Assembly (NCBI GenBank): GCA_900660155.1
Contig: CABFPE010001062.1
Location: forward strand, 4,941 to 68,940
From: Hofstenia miamia
Lineage: Eukaryota > Xenacoelomorpha > Acoela > Hofsteniidae
Direction: 5' to 3'
DNA: 64,000 nt
The translations under genes and the position numbers were made by a program. The notes beneath the pieces are model-generated. The model saw only the letters and a program-made list of their open reading frames with translations, was not told the origin of the DNA and did no database searches. Of this stretch, positions 45,421 through 57,231 are shown piece by piece; the first letter of the stretch is position 1, and each line of letters begins with the position of its first letter.

Positions 45421-47840
45421 TGATAAGTTTCTAGTATCTTGGCTTGGCATGGATAAATGTTTTCTTCTTCACAATTTTTTCAAGTAGGTTGTGAACAATT
45501 GCCTTCTTATTGGCACATTGCTAACTGGCAACTCATTTCAGAGGCCTTTTTAATCTTGATGGTTGGCAATTAAATATATGAGGAGTAGCAGTCTTCTTCC
45601 ATTTTAGCTTGCATCCCATTAACTGGTGCATATGAAAATTTTCAATGACACTCTCAAATTGAAATAATTTGGGAAACAATCAATAAGCATTGACTCTTTT
45701 TGCACTGAGAATCAATTTTTTATTATGTCTTTGCAAGTAGGCACTGAAAAGAATGTACAGTTTGGATCAGCATTTGAAATACTAGAACACTGTGGAAGGG
45801 AAGCAACACTTTTGTTTAATTAACATAACTGAAATGAAAGTATCAACATGTAACATGGACCCACCAAAAGTGTTCTTGAAAAATTTAATGTTGAAATTCA
45901 TAATAAATACTGATTTTTATAATTTCTTATGAATCAAATGAAATTTGTCAATGTCAAAAATACCTATTCAAAAATTTCTATTCTTATAAATTTTAAAATT
46001 TGGTGAAAATAATTCATTATTGTAAAATACATATTGTTTATCCTAAAAAAAACTCAGAATTAGAAAAAATTAGATTGAATTCTAAATTTTCCACAAAAAA
46101 AATACTTAAACTCAAATTGAATAAAGTGGATGATACGCTATCAAATTTGTTTGATCAATATTTGGCAAACAGAATATTGGTGAATGTTTACCAGTGTATT
46201 ACCCCTGTCAAACATGTCTTCAGACAAAATATAATCAAATTAATTTAGATATTTTCTGTCAATCAAACTATTTAATGTGGTATAACTGCATAAATTATCT
46301 ATTTTAAATTTGACATTAATGAATTTGTTCTTTTGTAAACTGTGCAATTTTAGCTTAATTATTTCCTTTAAAGTATTATGCAGTATTTTTGTTAGCTTAA
46401 AAGCTTATTGTACAGAACCTGTTTTAATTATTTATGTTAGCAACAGTGCACTATTGTTTTATTCCTTTATCAGTTTTGTTTGTATAAATATGTGTGATTT
46501 ATTAGTTGTTGGATCAAATGATTCTCAGTAAATTCATTTTACTTATTTCCTTTTGACTATTACTTTTTATAAAATGTGTTTCTAATTTTTCAACTGTGTT
46601 GTTAAAGGACAAGCTGGTTAATGGCCATCCTTTAATTAAATTAGGTATATTATTAGGGCATTTGTACTGCTATTTATCTCCAATGAAATTTATCATTATT
46701 CACCTAAATTGCATAAGATGAGAAATGCAATGAGCTTAGGTTATTTTACTTAGCACTTAGGTTCACCACTTGCACCCAAGAGTTAGGGCTTCTTACTTTT
46801 CAATCTAAGTAGGACTCTAGTCTTATACAACACTTCTAAAAGGTTATCTGTATTGGGTTGGCCAAGTGTGGCAACTCTTCTCTAACACAATTTCCTGTTC
46901 ATCTTTAACTTTAAATAGGATATGGTATATATGCAGGAGGAGATAGTTAGTTTTGTAGCATTAGTCAATATATGCATCAACTTGAAACTCTCAATAAGAT
47001 AGAATAATAGGAATGCATGCTGATTTCTCCCTGATGCCACATTAACAATAACACTTTTTAAAGTTGAAGGAATTTAATTAAAATGGGTAAAAACAGCATT
47101 CAATTGTGCCCTCAGCTATTATGTATCAATATTGTTGTATATTTACTCTAGTCAAAGTGCTAAGCCAACAACACAGTGAAGGCAGAATTTATTTACACAG
47201 AAAGCAGTGATTAATTAATTAATTTACTAAAATGCTTTTCCTTGTCATTGGTGATGTCAAGCATATTTTTTTTCATTAGCACTATTGCCAAAATACATTT
47301 AAGATTGTTTTACACAGGATCCACATGCTTACATACAAAAGCAATTCACTTTTGAGAAGCATTATATATTTATTGACAGAAAACAATTATACTGTAAATA
47401 CATACATGTTTAATAACAATTTTATCAAAAATGGACACTGCACTGGTCAGAGTATGCCAATTAATGTAAATTAGTTAACCATCAACAAGAAATTCCAAAA
47501 TATGCTTGCTGTTTTTCTAATGGCTTGCTTGACAAATGTTTGACAATGTATTACAGCAATAGTGTTACAAACCAATTAACTGCTTGTTTGATCAAAGGTT
47601 TGATAATGTATCACCTGCTTAACTACAACTCAACTTGAAAACCCTGGTGGTGGGCATAAATATTGTTATTTTACTAATTGAAATAAGATACAACTATTTT
47701 TCTGAGGAAACTTATACTAATATATATATATATATATATATATATACATGTCTATATATATATTATTTTAGCTTTGGAATTGTAGCTTACAGCAATAAAT
47801 TTGAGTTGAATCTTATTATAATTATTATTAGGCTAAAAAA
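45421..47840. other. no gene recognised
   Basis: 45990-46130 is a diverged copy of the AACTCGGAATTAG repeat found at 23.13-23.22 kb. A 73-codon hydrophobic frame at 46310-46531 has no support. (TA)n at 47722-47746. The rest is plain AT-rich DNA. Confidence 0.5.
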
Positions 47841-47870
47841 GGGTTAGGGTTAGGGTTAGGGTTAGGGTTT
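47841..47870. repeat. short interstitial telomere-like repeat
   Basis: Four GGGTTA units and one GGGTTT, ending 28 bp before the scaffold gap. TTAGGG is the telomere repeat of most non-arthropod, non-nematode animals. Confidence 0.85.
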
Positions 47871-47898
47871 ATCTAAGCAGATGAAAGGGGCAGTCATG

Positions 47899-48898
47899 NN
47901 NNNNNNNNNNNNNNNNNNNNNNNNNNNNNNNNNNNNNNNNNNNNNNNNNNNNNNNNNNNNNNNNNNNNNNNNNNNNNNNNNNNNNNNNNNNNNNNNNNNN
48001 NNNNNNNNNNNNNNNNNNNNNNNNNNNNNNNNNNNNNNNNNNNNNNNNNNNNNNNNNNNNNNNNNNNNNNNNNNNNNNNNNNNNNNNNNNNNNNNNNNNN
48101 NNNNNNNNNNNNNNNNNNNNNNNNNNNNNNNNNNNNNNNNNNNNNNNNNNNNNNNNNNNNNNNNNNNNNNNNNNNNNNNNNNNNNNNNNNNNNNNNNNNN
48201 NNNNNNNNNNNNNNNNNNNNNNNNNNNNNNNNNNNNNNNNNNNNNNNNNNNNNNNNNNNNNNNNNNNNNNNNNNNNNNNNNNNNNNNNNNNNNNNNNNNN
48301 NNNNNNNNNNNNNNNNNNNNNNNNNNNNNNNNNNNNNNNNNNNNNNNNNNNNNNNNNNNNNNNNNNNNNNNNNNNNNNNNNNNNNNNNNNNNNNNNNNNN
48401 NNNNNNNNNNNNNNNNNNNNNNNNNNNNNNNNNNNNNNNNNNNNNNNNNNNNNNNNNNNNNNNNNNNNNNNNNNNNNNNNNNNNNNNNNNNNNNNNNNNN
48501 NNNNNNNNNNNNNNNNNNNNNNNNNNNNNNNNNNNNNNNNNNNNNNNNNNNNNNNNNNNNNNNNNNNNNNNNNNNNNNNNNNNNNNNNNNNNNNNNNNNN
48601 NNNNNNNNNNNNNNNNNNNNNNNNNNNNNNNNNNNNNNNNNNNNNNNNNNNNNNNNNNNNNNNNNNNNNNNNNNNNNNNNNNNNNNNNNNNNNNNNNNNN
48701 NNNNNNNNNNNNNNNNNNNNNNNNNNNNNNNNNNNNNNNNNNNNNNNNNNNNNNNNNNNNNNNNNNNNNNNNNNNNNNNNNNNNNNNNNNNNNNNNNNNN
48801 NNNNNNNNNNNNNNNNNNNNNNNNNNNNNNNNNNNNNNNNNNNNNNNNNNNNNNNNNNNNNNNNNNNNNNNNNNNNNNNNNNNNNNNNNNNNNNNNNN
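47899..48898. other. assembly gap of exactly 1000 N
   Basis: A round-number N run marks a scaffold join of unknown true size. The long open frames that cross it are meaningless. Confidence 0.98.
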
Positions 48899-50142
48899 CG
48901 ATAAGGTTAAGCATCTCCTCTCCGATTCTCAGTTGGCCCCAACGGGGAACCCACACTCAGCTTTTTACCTTCGTGGACACACTTTATCGCTCAAATGATT
49001 CCAACTCTGATTTCCACGCCGTTTATTTCGACATCCGAAAAGCCTTTGATTCAGTATCCCATAAACGGCTACTTTCTAAGTTAGCCGACATGGTCTTCGC
49101 TGATGACATCCTTTCCCTGCTCTCTTCCTAATTATCCAATCGCGTCCAATGTGTTAAAATAAAGAATACTCTTTCTAACCCTGGTAATGTGCTGAGTGGT
49201 GTCCCCCAGGGCAGTGTCCTCCTATTTATAAACGACATCCCTGACGCTGTTAGGTATTCAAATTGCAAGCTGTTTGCCGATGATCTCAAACTGTATCACA
49301 ATTCGTTATCTGAGTTACAGCTTGACATCGATTCCGTCCATACATGGACTCATAAAATGGGCTAACTTTTCATTGTGAGAAAACCGAGTTATTGTCTAAT
49401 AGCGCTGAAGCTGAAACCTATCTCACGCTCTGCGGTGAGGTAATTCGACGCAGTAATGTCGTCAAAGATCTCAGTGTTTATATCGATGCTTTGCTATCAT
49501 GGCGGTACCACGTCAAAGTTAAACTCAAGGCCTCTGTTCGCAGTTTCCATAGAGTGAAACGATGTATTCCTTTTTCTTCCCCCTTGCGGACGAAACTAGA
49601 AATGTATAGTGCCTGTGTGTGGTGTCCTGATATTACTTGGTTGAAGAAACTCAAAAAATTCCAAATGAAAGTTTTTAAATGGGTTTGCGGTACCAGTTCA
49701 TATCAGAATCAACTCGTTCAGTTAAAGACCCTGCCTAATTGTTACCACCTGATTTATTCTGACATTCTTCTTTTACACAAACTTATCAACTGTAAATTCG
49801 ACCTTGAGGTAGCCAACTATGTTGTGCTATCTGAAGGGAAAAGTGGCTCCAGACTTGCGAGCAGTAAACTTTTTAAACTGAACAAAACACACAAATTCAA
49901 GACTCGTGACTCTTACTTTTACCGTTCTGCTGTAAACGCAAATGCCATTCTGGAACAAATGCCTGACCTGTCATTTCAATTACCCTATGCTCTTTTCTAC
50001 ATCTTAAAACTATTGACTTTGATCAGAATATCTCCTCTACCTATTTTGTAAAATGTAAATGTATTACTTGTCGATCCTAATTATTTTCACGTAATGCCTC
50101 ACCATGGGCCAATTAAAGTCTTTTACTACTACTACTACTACC
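48899..50142 (+). pseudogene. CR1/Jockey-like LINE reverse transcriptase with (TAC)n tail
   Basis: GC-richer than its surroundings. RT motif A in YFDIRKAFDSVSH (about 49026), motif B in SGVPQGSV (about 49195), motif C in CKLFADDLKLYHN (about 49265-49305), then the connection/C-terminal part in the frame 49392-50051 (VVKDLSVYIDALLSWRYHV; RVKRCIPFSSPLRTKLEMY; MKVFKWVCG). Stops and frame changes occur between 49080 and 49400. The 3' end is marked by CCAATTAAAGTC and a (TAC)n tail at about 50124-50142, typical of CR1-clade 3' ends that finish in short microsatellites. 5' end lost in the gap. Confidence 0.7.
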
Positions 50143-51340
50143 AACTTGGAAGCTCTCCGCAACACACTTTCTATAAGATTTTTGTCTTTCTGGAATCTTG
50201 GCGACCATGCTGCATTAGTAAGCTCCAGATGAGGTCTAACCAGTGCAGTGAATAACAATCTTAGGCTCTCCTTATCTAGAAATTGGTATGATCTTCTAAT
50301 CGGCCCTCATATTTTGTTCGCCTTAGCCACTTGTGCCTCAACATGCTTGCTGAATTTAAGTTCATTATCCACCATTACACCCAGGTCCTTTCCACATTGT
50401 GAAGTTTCCAGCTTTGCTCTATCATGTGAATAGTGAAGTCTCATAGTATACTCTTGCTTTGGGTTATTCCTGCCAATGACCTTGCACTTATCTGCATTAA
50501 AGCGAAGCTGGCACTTGTCTGCTCAGTCGATCAGTTTATCTATGTCTGCCTGCATAGTCTGTCTTTCCGATTCTGTCTGGACTGTGGATGAGACTTTGGT
50601 GTCATCAGCATACATTGTGCACCATGATTCTAGGATTTCTGGGAGGTCATTGATAAAAATCACAAACAGTACTAGTTCAAGTACACTTCCTTGTGGGACG
50701 CCACTTGTAACATTTGCCCAATCTGAATACTACATTCCCTTCACGGATACCCTTTGTTGTCTTCCAATGAGGAAATCCCTAATCCAGTTCAGAACCTTGC
50801 TTTTAATACCATATGACTCGATTTTGGCTATCAGTCTTTGGTGTGAGACAGAGTCAAATGCATCCACAGGTCTTCCCGTATCCAGTCCTGTAGTCCATAT
50901 TTCCAGAGTATGCAGCAAATTTGTCGCACACGATCTTTTTTGGGACAAATCCATGTTGGCAGGATGAGAGAAGCTTGTTTTGTTCTGTATGTTCCATGGT
51001 TTTATTCCTTATAATTGATTCCATCACCTTGCATAGTACAGTTGTTAAGCTGACTGGCCGATAATTACTTGGTTTTGATCTATTGCCTTTTTTGAAAAGT
51101 GGGGTGATCTTAGTCTCTTTCCAAGTATCGGAAAGTTTGCTTTCCTTTATAGACCTTGTGAAAATCATTGCCAGATGTTCACCTAATTCTTCTGCAAGTT
51201 CTTTTAGAACACGTGAGTGCAGTCCGTCTGGTCCAGGAGACTTTGGGGGATCTAACTGTTTCAGTTTTTCTATTACTCATATCCTTTGTAAAGATTATGT
51301 CACCAAGCTCAGTTTTCACTTGTCTGTTTTCGCACTCAGG
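50143..51340 (-). pseudogene. second CR1/RTE-like LINE reverse transcriptase, opposite strand
   Basis: Minus strand from about 51170: TPLFKKGNRSKPSNYRPVSL and LLSSCQHGF (motifs 1-2), DAFDSVSHQRLIAKIESYGI (motif A, about 50860), SGVPQGSVL (about 50690) and MYADDTKVSS (motif C, about 50610), ADKCQLRFNADKC (about 50500), LFTALVRPHLELTNAAWSPR (about 50190-50250). The RT ends abruptly at RRASKL where the neighbouring LINE tail begins at 50142, so that LINE probably jumped into this one. A few stops and frame changes; its remaining 3' part is not visible. Different family from its neighbour by sequence. Confidence 0.7.
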
Positions 51341-51896
51341 TATATCTAACTACTTACTTAGATTTCTGAAGCCCTAATTATTAAGAACTCAAGTAAACAA
51401 AGACTAATCAATAAACAAAGAACGACCAACATCTTTTAGTTTATGCATATTTAACAAAATTAAGTGTATATATATATATATAAACAATTTTTTCTCAATC
51501 GTTTTTCGCTTCTCTTTTTCACAATTTACAAGGAAATTGACGAAATCTTTATTCAATCAAAATTTGGAATTACTGCTAGTCAGGCGCGGCTTTAGGAGAA
51601 GCATACAAAGGAAGTGCACTTTTTATTAAGTATCGTTAAAAAATTTCAAGGGTCCTTTTTATGCATTTTAAATATTTTTGTTGATGTTCTCAAGTGGTAT
51701 CTAAAAATAAAAGCCTCAAAATTTGACATTTATATGAGGTCCATTTTTTAAATATTGAATTTTCTATTTCTGTTTGGTATGAAATGTAATACCAGATATG
51801 GTTTCATCAAATTTGAGCCATTGGTAAGACTGCAAATTGCTCTTGCTATTAACATCATACTCTTTTATAAAACACTAATAAAGCTGCTGCACAAAG
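51341..51896. other. no gene recognised
   Basis: AT-rich; (TA)n at 51465-51482. Target-duplication copy GCACAAAG of the next MITE lies at 51889-51896. Confidence 0.5.
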
Positions 51897-52487
51897 TAGG
51901 GCCCTGCGAATCATGATATTTTGTTTTGGGGCAAATCGTGTCAAGTCGGATTTCGAATCTCAAGTCTTGTCTGGAGACATAGATCTATTAATATCATAAT
52001 TGTAGTCACTATGAAATAATAAACTGTTTTCCAAGTACGAAAAAATAAATTCCGTCAGTTACATTTGTAATTGGCTAAAATTTGTAATTGATAATAATTA
52101 TTGTATATCGATATAGCATTAAGCAATAAATGTTAACATTGTCAAATATCATTTGAATAAATTGTGAAATTTGTTTACCAACTTGAAATCGTGACCTTTG
52201 CTAATGAAGTTTTAATGTAACTTCTACGAAAGAATAGAAAATGAAACTTCTTTAACAAATTCAAAACTATCTAATTATTAGAGATGACTACCAAAGTAAT
52301 GTCAATCAATTCCAACATCCTGATCTTAGTGACAATCATTCGATAGACAAATTCTTGTAGAAAAGTTTTTTCCATTCAGAAATTTTTTTTCAGTTAAGCA
52401 AACATATAAGTCAAATCAACAAAACTTGAGTTAAGTCGGGTCGGGTACTCGGCCCGATTCGAAATTTCGAGAACTCGCAGAGTCCTA
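51897..52487. mobile_element. 591-bp hAT-like MITE
   Basis: Starts TAGGGCCCTGCGAATC and ends GAACTCGCAGAGTCCTA, giving imperfect inverted termini TAGG(G/A)C(C/T)CTGCGA. Flanked by GCACAAAG (51889-51896) and GCACAGAG (52488-52495), an 8-bp duplication with one mismatch. Both ends carry CGAATC/CGGGTCGGG-type sequence; interior is non-coding. Confidence 0.8.
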
Positions 52488-52495
52488 GCACAGAG

Positions 52496-54941
52496 TGATT
52501 TAGTAATTACTCAAAATTTTCCTACATTTAATGACTAGATAATCTATTGATACCAATGTTTCAAAACTCTGATATATTACTACATTAATTATGGGCATGC
52601 TACAAATAATAGATTTCTATATTTAAATACAAATAATTTATCACCTAGCGACGTGGTTTTTAAGGTTTTTAAAAATACTAATCCTGATCCAAAACCTTGT
52701 AGAAAATCTGGTATGCATGCTAGCTAATGTATTGCCCATACAAAACAGAAAGAGATAGAGAATGATGAGTAATTTTCTAAAATTTGATTCAAGTTGTTAA
52801 CTTGAATTAATTTGAAAATTGTTTGCGTTAATTTTGACACTGATTGATAAAAACAATTACGTTGTTTTTTAGAAATATGTTAAATTTTGATTTGAAAAAT
52901 TCATTTAATCTCGAATGTAAAAATTTAAGTGGCAGTGACACTCAAACCTCTGTTAATTTTAAATATATACTTAAAAACCAATGTAAATAGACGGTTGTTT
53001 TTTTGTAATATTTCAAATATAAGTGCTTTTACATAAAAATATCATTAAACTTCTTATTTAATTATAATCAAATCTTGAAATTGTGGGAGGAGCTCAAACT
53101 GCAATATTGTTAAAGAGCTACAGGAATGTATGTAGGGTGTTAATTGAGTTCCTAGAAAAAGAAATAGCAAATTGGCGATAAATATGTGTGATATACCAGT
53201 GTTAGGATAGCTAGCAAAATAGTAAAATGAAATAAGAATGAACTGAGGAAGGTAGGCAGAGTGAGCAGGAAATTACTAGTAGCAGAATGAAAATGCAACA
53301 TAAATAAAGATGTGTCTTCGGCATCGCTTTCAAAGTTTGATGTAAATGAATAGAAATTTGAATACGTCTCAAACTTTGATTTGAAAATTTGAATATTATT
53401 GAATTCAAACTTTGATTTGAAGTTCTTACATACAAAAGAAGTGCATATTTATTAGACTAATGTGTGATTAAATATACATGTAGGAATGAGTTCGGCTAAA
53501 AACCACATAAAGTTTGGTTTGAATTTTAAATTTTAAAATTTTACAAGATTTGATTTGAAAGTTTGAAATTTTTGCAAAAATTTGAATATTTGATTTAAAA
53601 GTTTGAAAATTTGAATTTGATTTGAAAGCCCTGGTCTTCACAGCAAGAAGTGAAAGATTTTCTAAATGTTAAGGTGGCTGTAGATGCAGAGCATTAGAAC
53701 TGAAGAAAAAACAATCTAAAGCATCACGACTGGAAGACTGTAAGGAATTGAGAATGAGGAAAACGGAGAGTAAGTGAAAGAAAGCATAGTATAGGATATG
53801 CACCATCAAGTTATCTACACAGGGGAATACATTCAGAATTTTGGAGAATGTTTCACACCTTATTAGTACTAAAGATGCGCTGGAATTGAAAAAAAATCAT
53901 CTATCAATAGATTAGGTTTACACATGATTACAATATAACATTATTAATAAAATTACTTACATGGCTTATAGCATTAACAAAATAGAGATATACAATTCCC
54001 TTGGATTAACACAATCATTGTGCGGAAATCAAATGGAGCTTAAACTCGGTGAAGAAGTACGTTGATAAAAGGGTTGTTGCTGTAAATGACTAGTGTAGAT
54101 AATGTAGAAAAAAATTTGTGTATAACATTTAAGAGCAGTGTGTAATAGGTAGTCACAGAATGAGTATATGTTCAGACATTACTAATTAGGACTTATTGTA
54201 CATCTACACTGAATCTTGAGTAGTAAAGTAATGGGTTAGATGGGTTAGGTGAAAGCATAATAAATAGGAATTATTGGAGAATGAGAACGCATTATAGAGG
54301 CGGCTGCCTCCCTTGGATTGTGATAAAGGAGTGCTCAAGTTATTAAATTTTTAATTGCAAGCTTGGATTTGTATAATTTAGGATTTAGCTTTTTTGTTTT
54401 AATTTAAATGCATAATCGTTATGACGCATCTGTATCATACAACTTTAAGCATGCATAGTTATATCACAATCAGAATATCCAAATATCAATTGCATTAATT
54501 GAAGTATTGAGTAAATATAGCAAGATTAATAATTGCATATGCACCAGTTATATGATAATCAACAGAAAAGATGTGTTTATGTATAATCACCTTGTTGTTA
54601 TCAACTGTGGAAATATTTTACAGTTCGTGTCTAAAGTTTTTCATTGCTAATTCTGAAAGTGTACAGAGTTTCTTAAAATATTTTGAGAAGTATAGTTAAC
54701 TGTAATAATTGAATTATATTTTTTCCTGAACTTTCCTTTTCCCAATGTAATTTCTTCAACCATAATGAGGTTTTTTTAAAGTATTGTAATTTATTTGCAA
54801 AGGAAGCTATTTTTTTCTTTATAAATGGATTCTTTCCAATCAAAGATTCCGCGAATCATGACAAAACCCCTGTTAATTTGTTTATTTAAATATGACAAAG
54901 AATTTCATTTTTAATAATGAAATGCTAATTCTAATTTGTAG
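52496..54941. other. no gene recognised upstream of UPRT
   Basis: 53330-53640 is unusually rich in reiterated TTTGAATTTGA-like words, a low-complexity patch. No N-terminal UPRT exon or promoter could be identified; if UPRT has upstream exons they may lie here unnoticed. Confidence 0.4.
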
Positions 54942-54955
54942 AAATCTTAGTGTTG

Positions 54956-55156
54956 ATGACAACCGAGCGGTTAATTTTGCTTCAACCGTCAAATAATGTT
55001 CGTGAACTTCAAACTATTATTCGTGATAAAGAGACGTCAAGAAGTGACTTCATTTTTGCTGCAGATCGATTGATTCGTTTAGTAGTTGAAGAAAGTCTTA
55101 GTCATTTTCCGTATACTGAAGCTGTGGTTGAGACACCTTTAGGAGAAATGTTTAAG
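54956..55156 (+). CDS. UPRT: UPRT exon 1 (as seen)
   Basis: 67 codons from ATG 54956 to the donor AAG|GTTGTT. Phase 0 junction; next codons come from 56219. Encodes the RELQTIIRDK and ADRLIRLVVEE blocks. Confidence 0.8.
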
Positions 55157-57067
55157 GTTGTTGCTTATATTTTAATATAGCCTAAAATTTTAAGTGAGGG
55201 ATTAGAACAAGATGAAATCTGTATTCTAAGTAAGGTTTTTAAGGCCGATGTTGGAATATTCTCAATATTTCAAAATCGAGAACTTCCTAGGAGTGTCTAG
55301 TGACACGCTTGTCACTATTTGCGCTGCATTTATTCATAGTTTTGCAAATAGATCAATTTTCAGATCGACTCAATTTCCTTAGGCCCATTTAAATATATAA
55401 TAACTTGGATATATAAACATGTAGGATTGTCTTCTATATGTGCATGTAAATTTTATTTTAAATTTTGGTTGTATGCGCATGTATGTTATATACCAAGACA
55501 GGTTGAAATGCGATTTGTCAAAATACATTTACCGAATGTACAAAAATCCTAGTATTTTCTGTTATGATTAAGTTTTATTAGTCGTGAAAATTGTTACAGC
55601 ATCACTAAATTTGAGGTTAACTCTGCGTAAAAGAGTTGAGTTTCCAACCAAAGCATTAAAGGATTCATTGATAAAGAAATCAAAATATTGTTATTGAGCA
55701 GTTCAGCTTTAAATAATATTATTTTCAATTTGGCATCATCTCTAGATTGCTTCTATATATCTGAGAGCAGCATTTTCTGCCGTTTTGATTAGCTACACAC
55801 TTTCAAACATCATATCTGCAGTGGTTCTTTTTTAAAAGCTTAGACGGAAATCTATGTGCGAGGAAGACACTACTAGCTGAAGATTAAAAAATATCTCAGA
55901 TGACAAAAAGACTTTGATGTTCTTAATTGTCATAGAACGAAGTATAACCTGCAGATCTGTTCGCACGATACAATCAATTGTGCGGTAATCAGTTGTATTT
56001 AGATATGATTTATGTGAACGAACTTTGGAACTTATCTCGTTATTTAAGAGAACATGCCTTGCTAATTTTATGTTATATAAGATTCACTTTTTGTCAATAT
56101 ACAAATTTTTAAGTGATATTGTATTTCGTATTGGTTGGAATTCTTTAAATAAGAATTTATAGAGTATAAGTAGCTCTAAATGACTTACTCTATGGCGAAC
56201 TGTCAGTGATTATTCTAGGGATTACGTCATGTTCCTGGTAACTGTGGAGTTAGCATTGTCCGTAGTGGAGAAGCTATGGAAAAGGGCCTGCGTGCATGTT
56301 GTAAAGGCGAGTATATTTTAGTGGCCTTCTTGATTTTCCCGTGTTTTACAATATCAATGATTATCATTTCAATGAATTATGTTTTTGCCAAGATTCTTTG
56401 TTGTAGGATTTTGAAAGAGCATGTACAAGTCAAATAATTAGATTGTGGAACATTGTTTTAAATATATTATTATTCTCTTTTATTAAAGTAATTTTTAGTT
56501 TGCACAAAACAATAATCTTCATTGCTTTTTTTGTTTGACAACTTTTTTGCTATTATACTAAAGTGTAATGCATTTTTTTGGCTAAACAGAAATGCTCAGT
56601 ATTTTTAGAACGGAATATTAAAAGTATTGTTTTCGAAATTGCACTTTTGTGTATCACCTATTATATTAATAATCCTGTTATTTTTCATTTGTAGTGCTTT
56701 TATTGAGAAACCAAAGTTTTTATATTATTTGTGTTTAGGTATTAGAATTGGCAAAGTATTAGTAGTTAACGACGAAGACACCCGTGCGGCTCACGTTTGT
56801 TATCTAAAAGTTCCAAATGATATCTCCGATCGTCGTGTGATTCTTCTTTATCCAGTTATAGCTTCGGGAAATGCATGTGTCGAGTGCATTAAGGAATTAC
56901 TTTGTCGTGGCGTTAGCGAACGCCAAATACTGTTGCTTAGCTTGTTTGCAACACCATCTTCGATAACTGAAATATCTAAAGAATATCCCGCTATCACCAT
57001 CCTAACCTCAGAGTTAGACTCCATTGTACCTTCGCATTTTACAAAAAAATATTTTGGCACTGATTAA
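54956..57067 (+). CDS. UPRT: uracil phosphoribosyltransferase homologue, three exons (join 54956-55156, 56219-56306, 56739-57067)
   Basis: Spliced by eye, the product is about 205 residues if it starts at ATG 54956, the size of bacterial UPRTs; a longer animal-type N-terminus is possible because CTAATTTGTAG at 54931-54941 could be an acceptor. The family transfers ribose phosphate from PRPP to uracil to make UMP (pyrimidine salvage, cytosolic); vertebrate members are reported to have doubtful activity. Conserved blocks in order: NVRELQTIIRDKETSRSDF, ADRLIRLVVEE, then GNCGVSIVRSGEAMEKGL (exon 2), IRIGKVLVVNDE, the PRPP-loop region LLYPVIASGNACVECI, LLLSLFATP, and the terminal FTKKYFGTD. These align residue for residue across both junctions with my memory of the human protein. 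Introns are 1062 and 432 bp. The frame is intact, so it is probably expressed. It is the only host gene I can support here; its neighbours are repeats. Confidence 0.85.
56219..56306 (+). CDS. UPRT: UPRT exon 2
   Basis: Acceptor GATTATTCTAG|GG at 56218/56219. 29 codons plus one base, ending GTAAAG before GCGAGT. Encodes GNCGVSIVRSGEAMEKGL, which carries part of the substrate pocket. The donor must be GC at 56307-56308 for the frame to continue; the nearby GT at 56310-56311 would bring a stop at once. Confidence 0.8.
56739..57067 (+). CDS. UPRT: UPRT exon 3 and stop
   Basis: Acceptor TTGTGTTTAG|GT at 56738/56739. Two bases complete a glycine codon, then 108 codons to TAA 57065-57067. Encodes the PRPP-binding loop region and the C-terminal FGTD. 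Confidence 0.85.
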
Positions 57068-57231
57068 GACTAAAACTGATAAATTATTTTTTATTAAGCA
57101 TTCTGAAATTTTTTTAAAAACTAGTTTTCATGAATTTTTCATGATAGTTTTTGTTTTACTCATATGTATTATCAAACGAGTAGAAAACGACACCAAATAC
57201 CATACAATTCATTCTTCGTTTGTATTTTTGT

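Noticed and set aside
47862-49131. Open frames of 364 and 416 codons
   Set aside because: They exist only because the 1000-N gap was translated as unknown residues.
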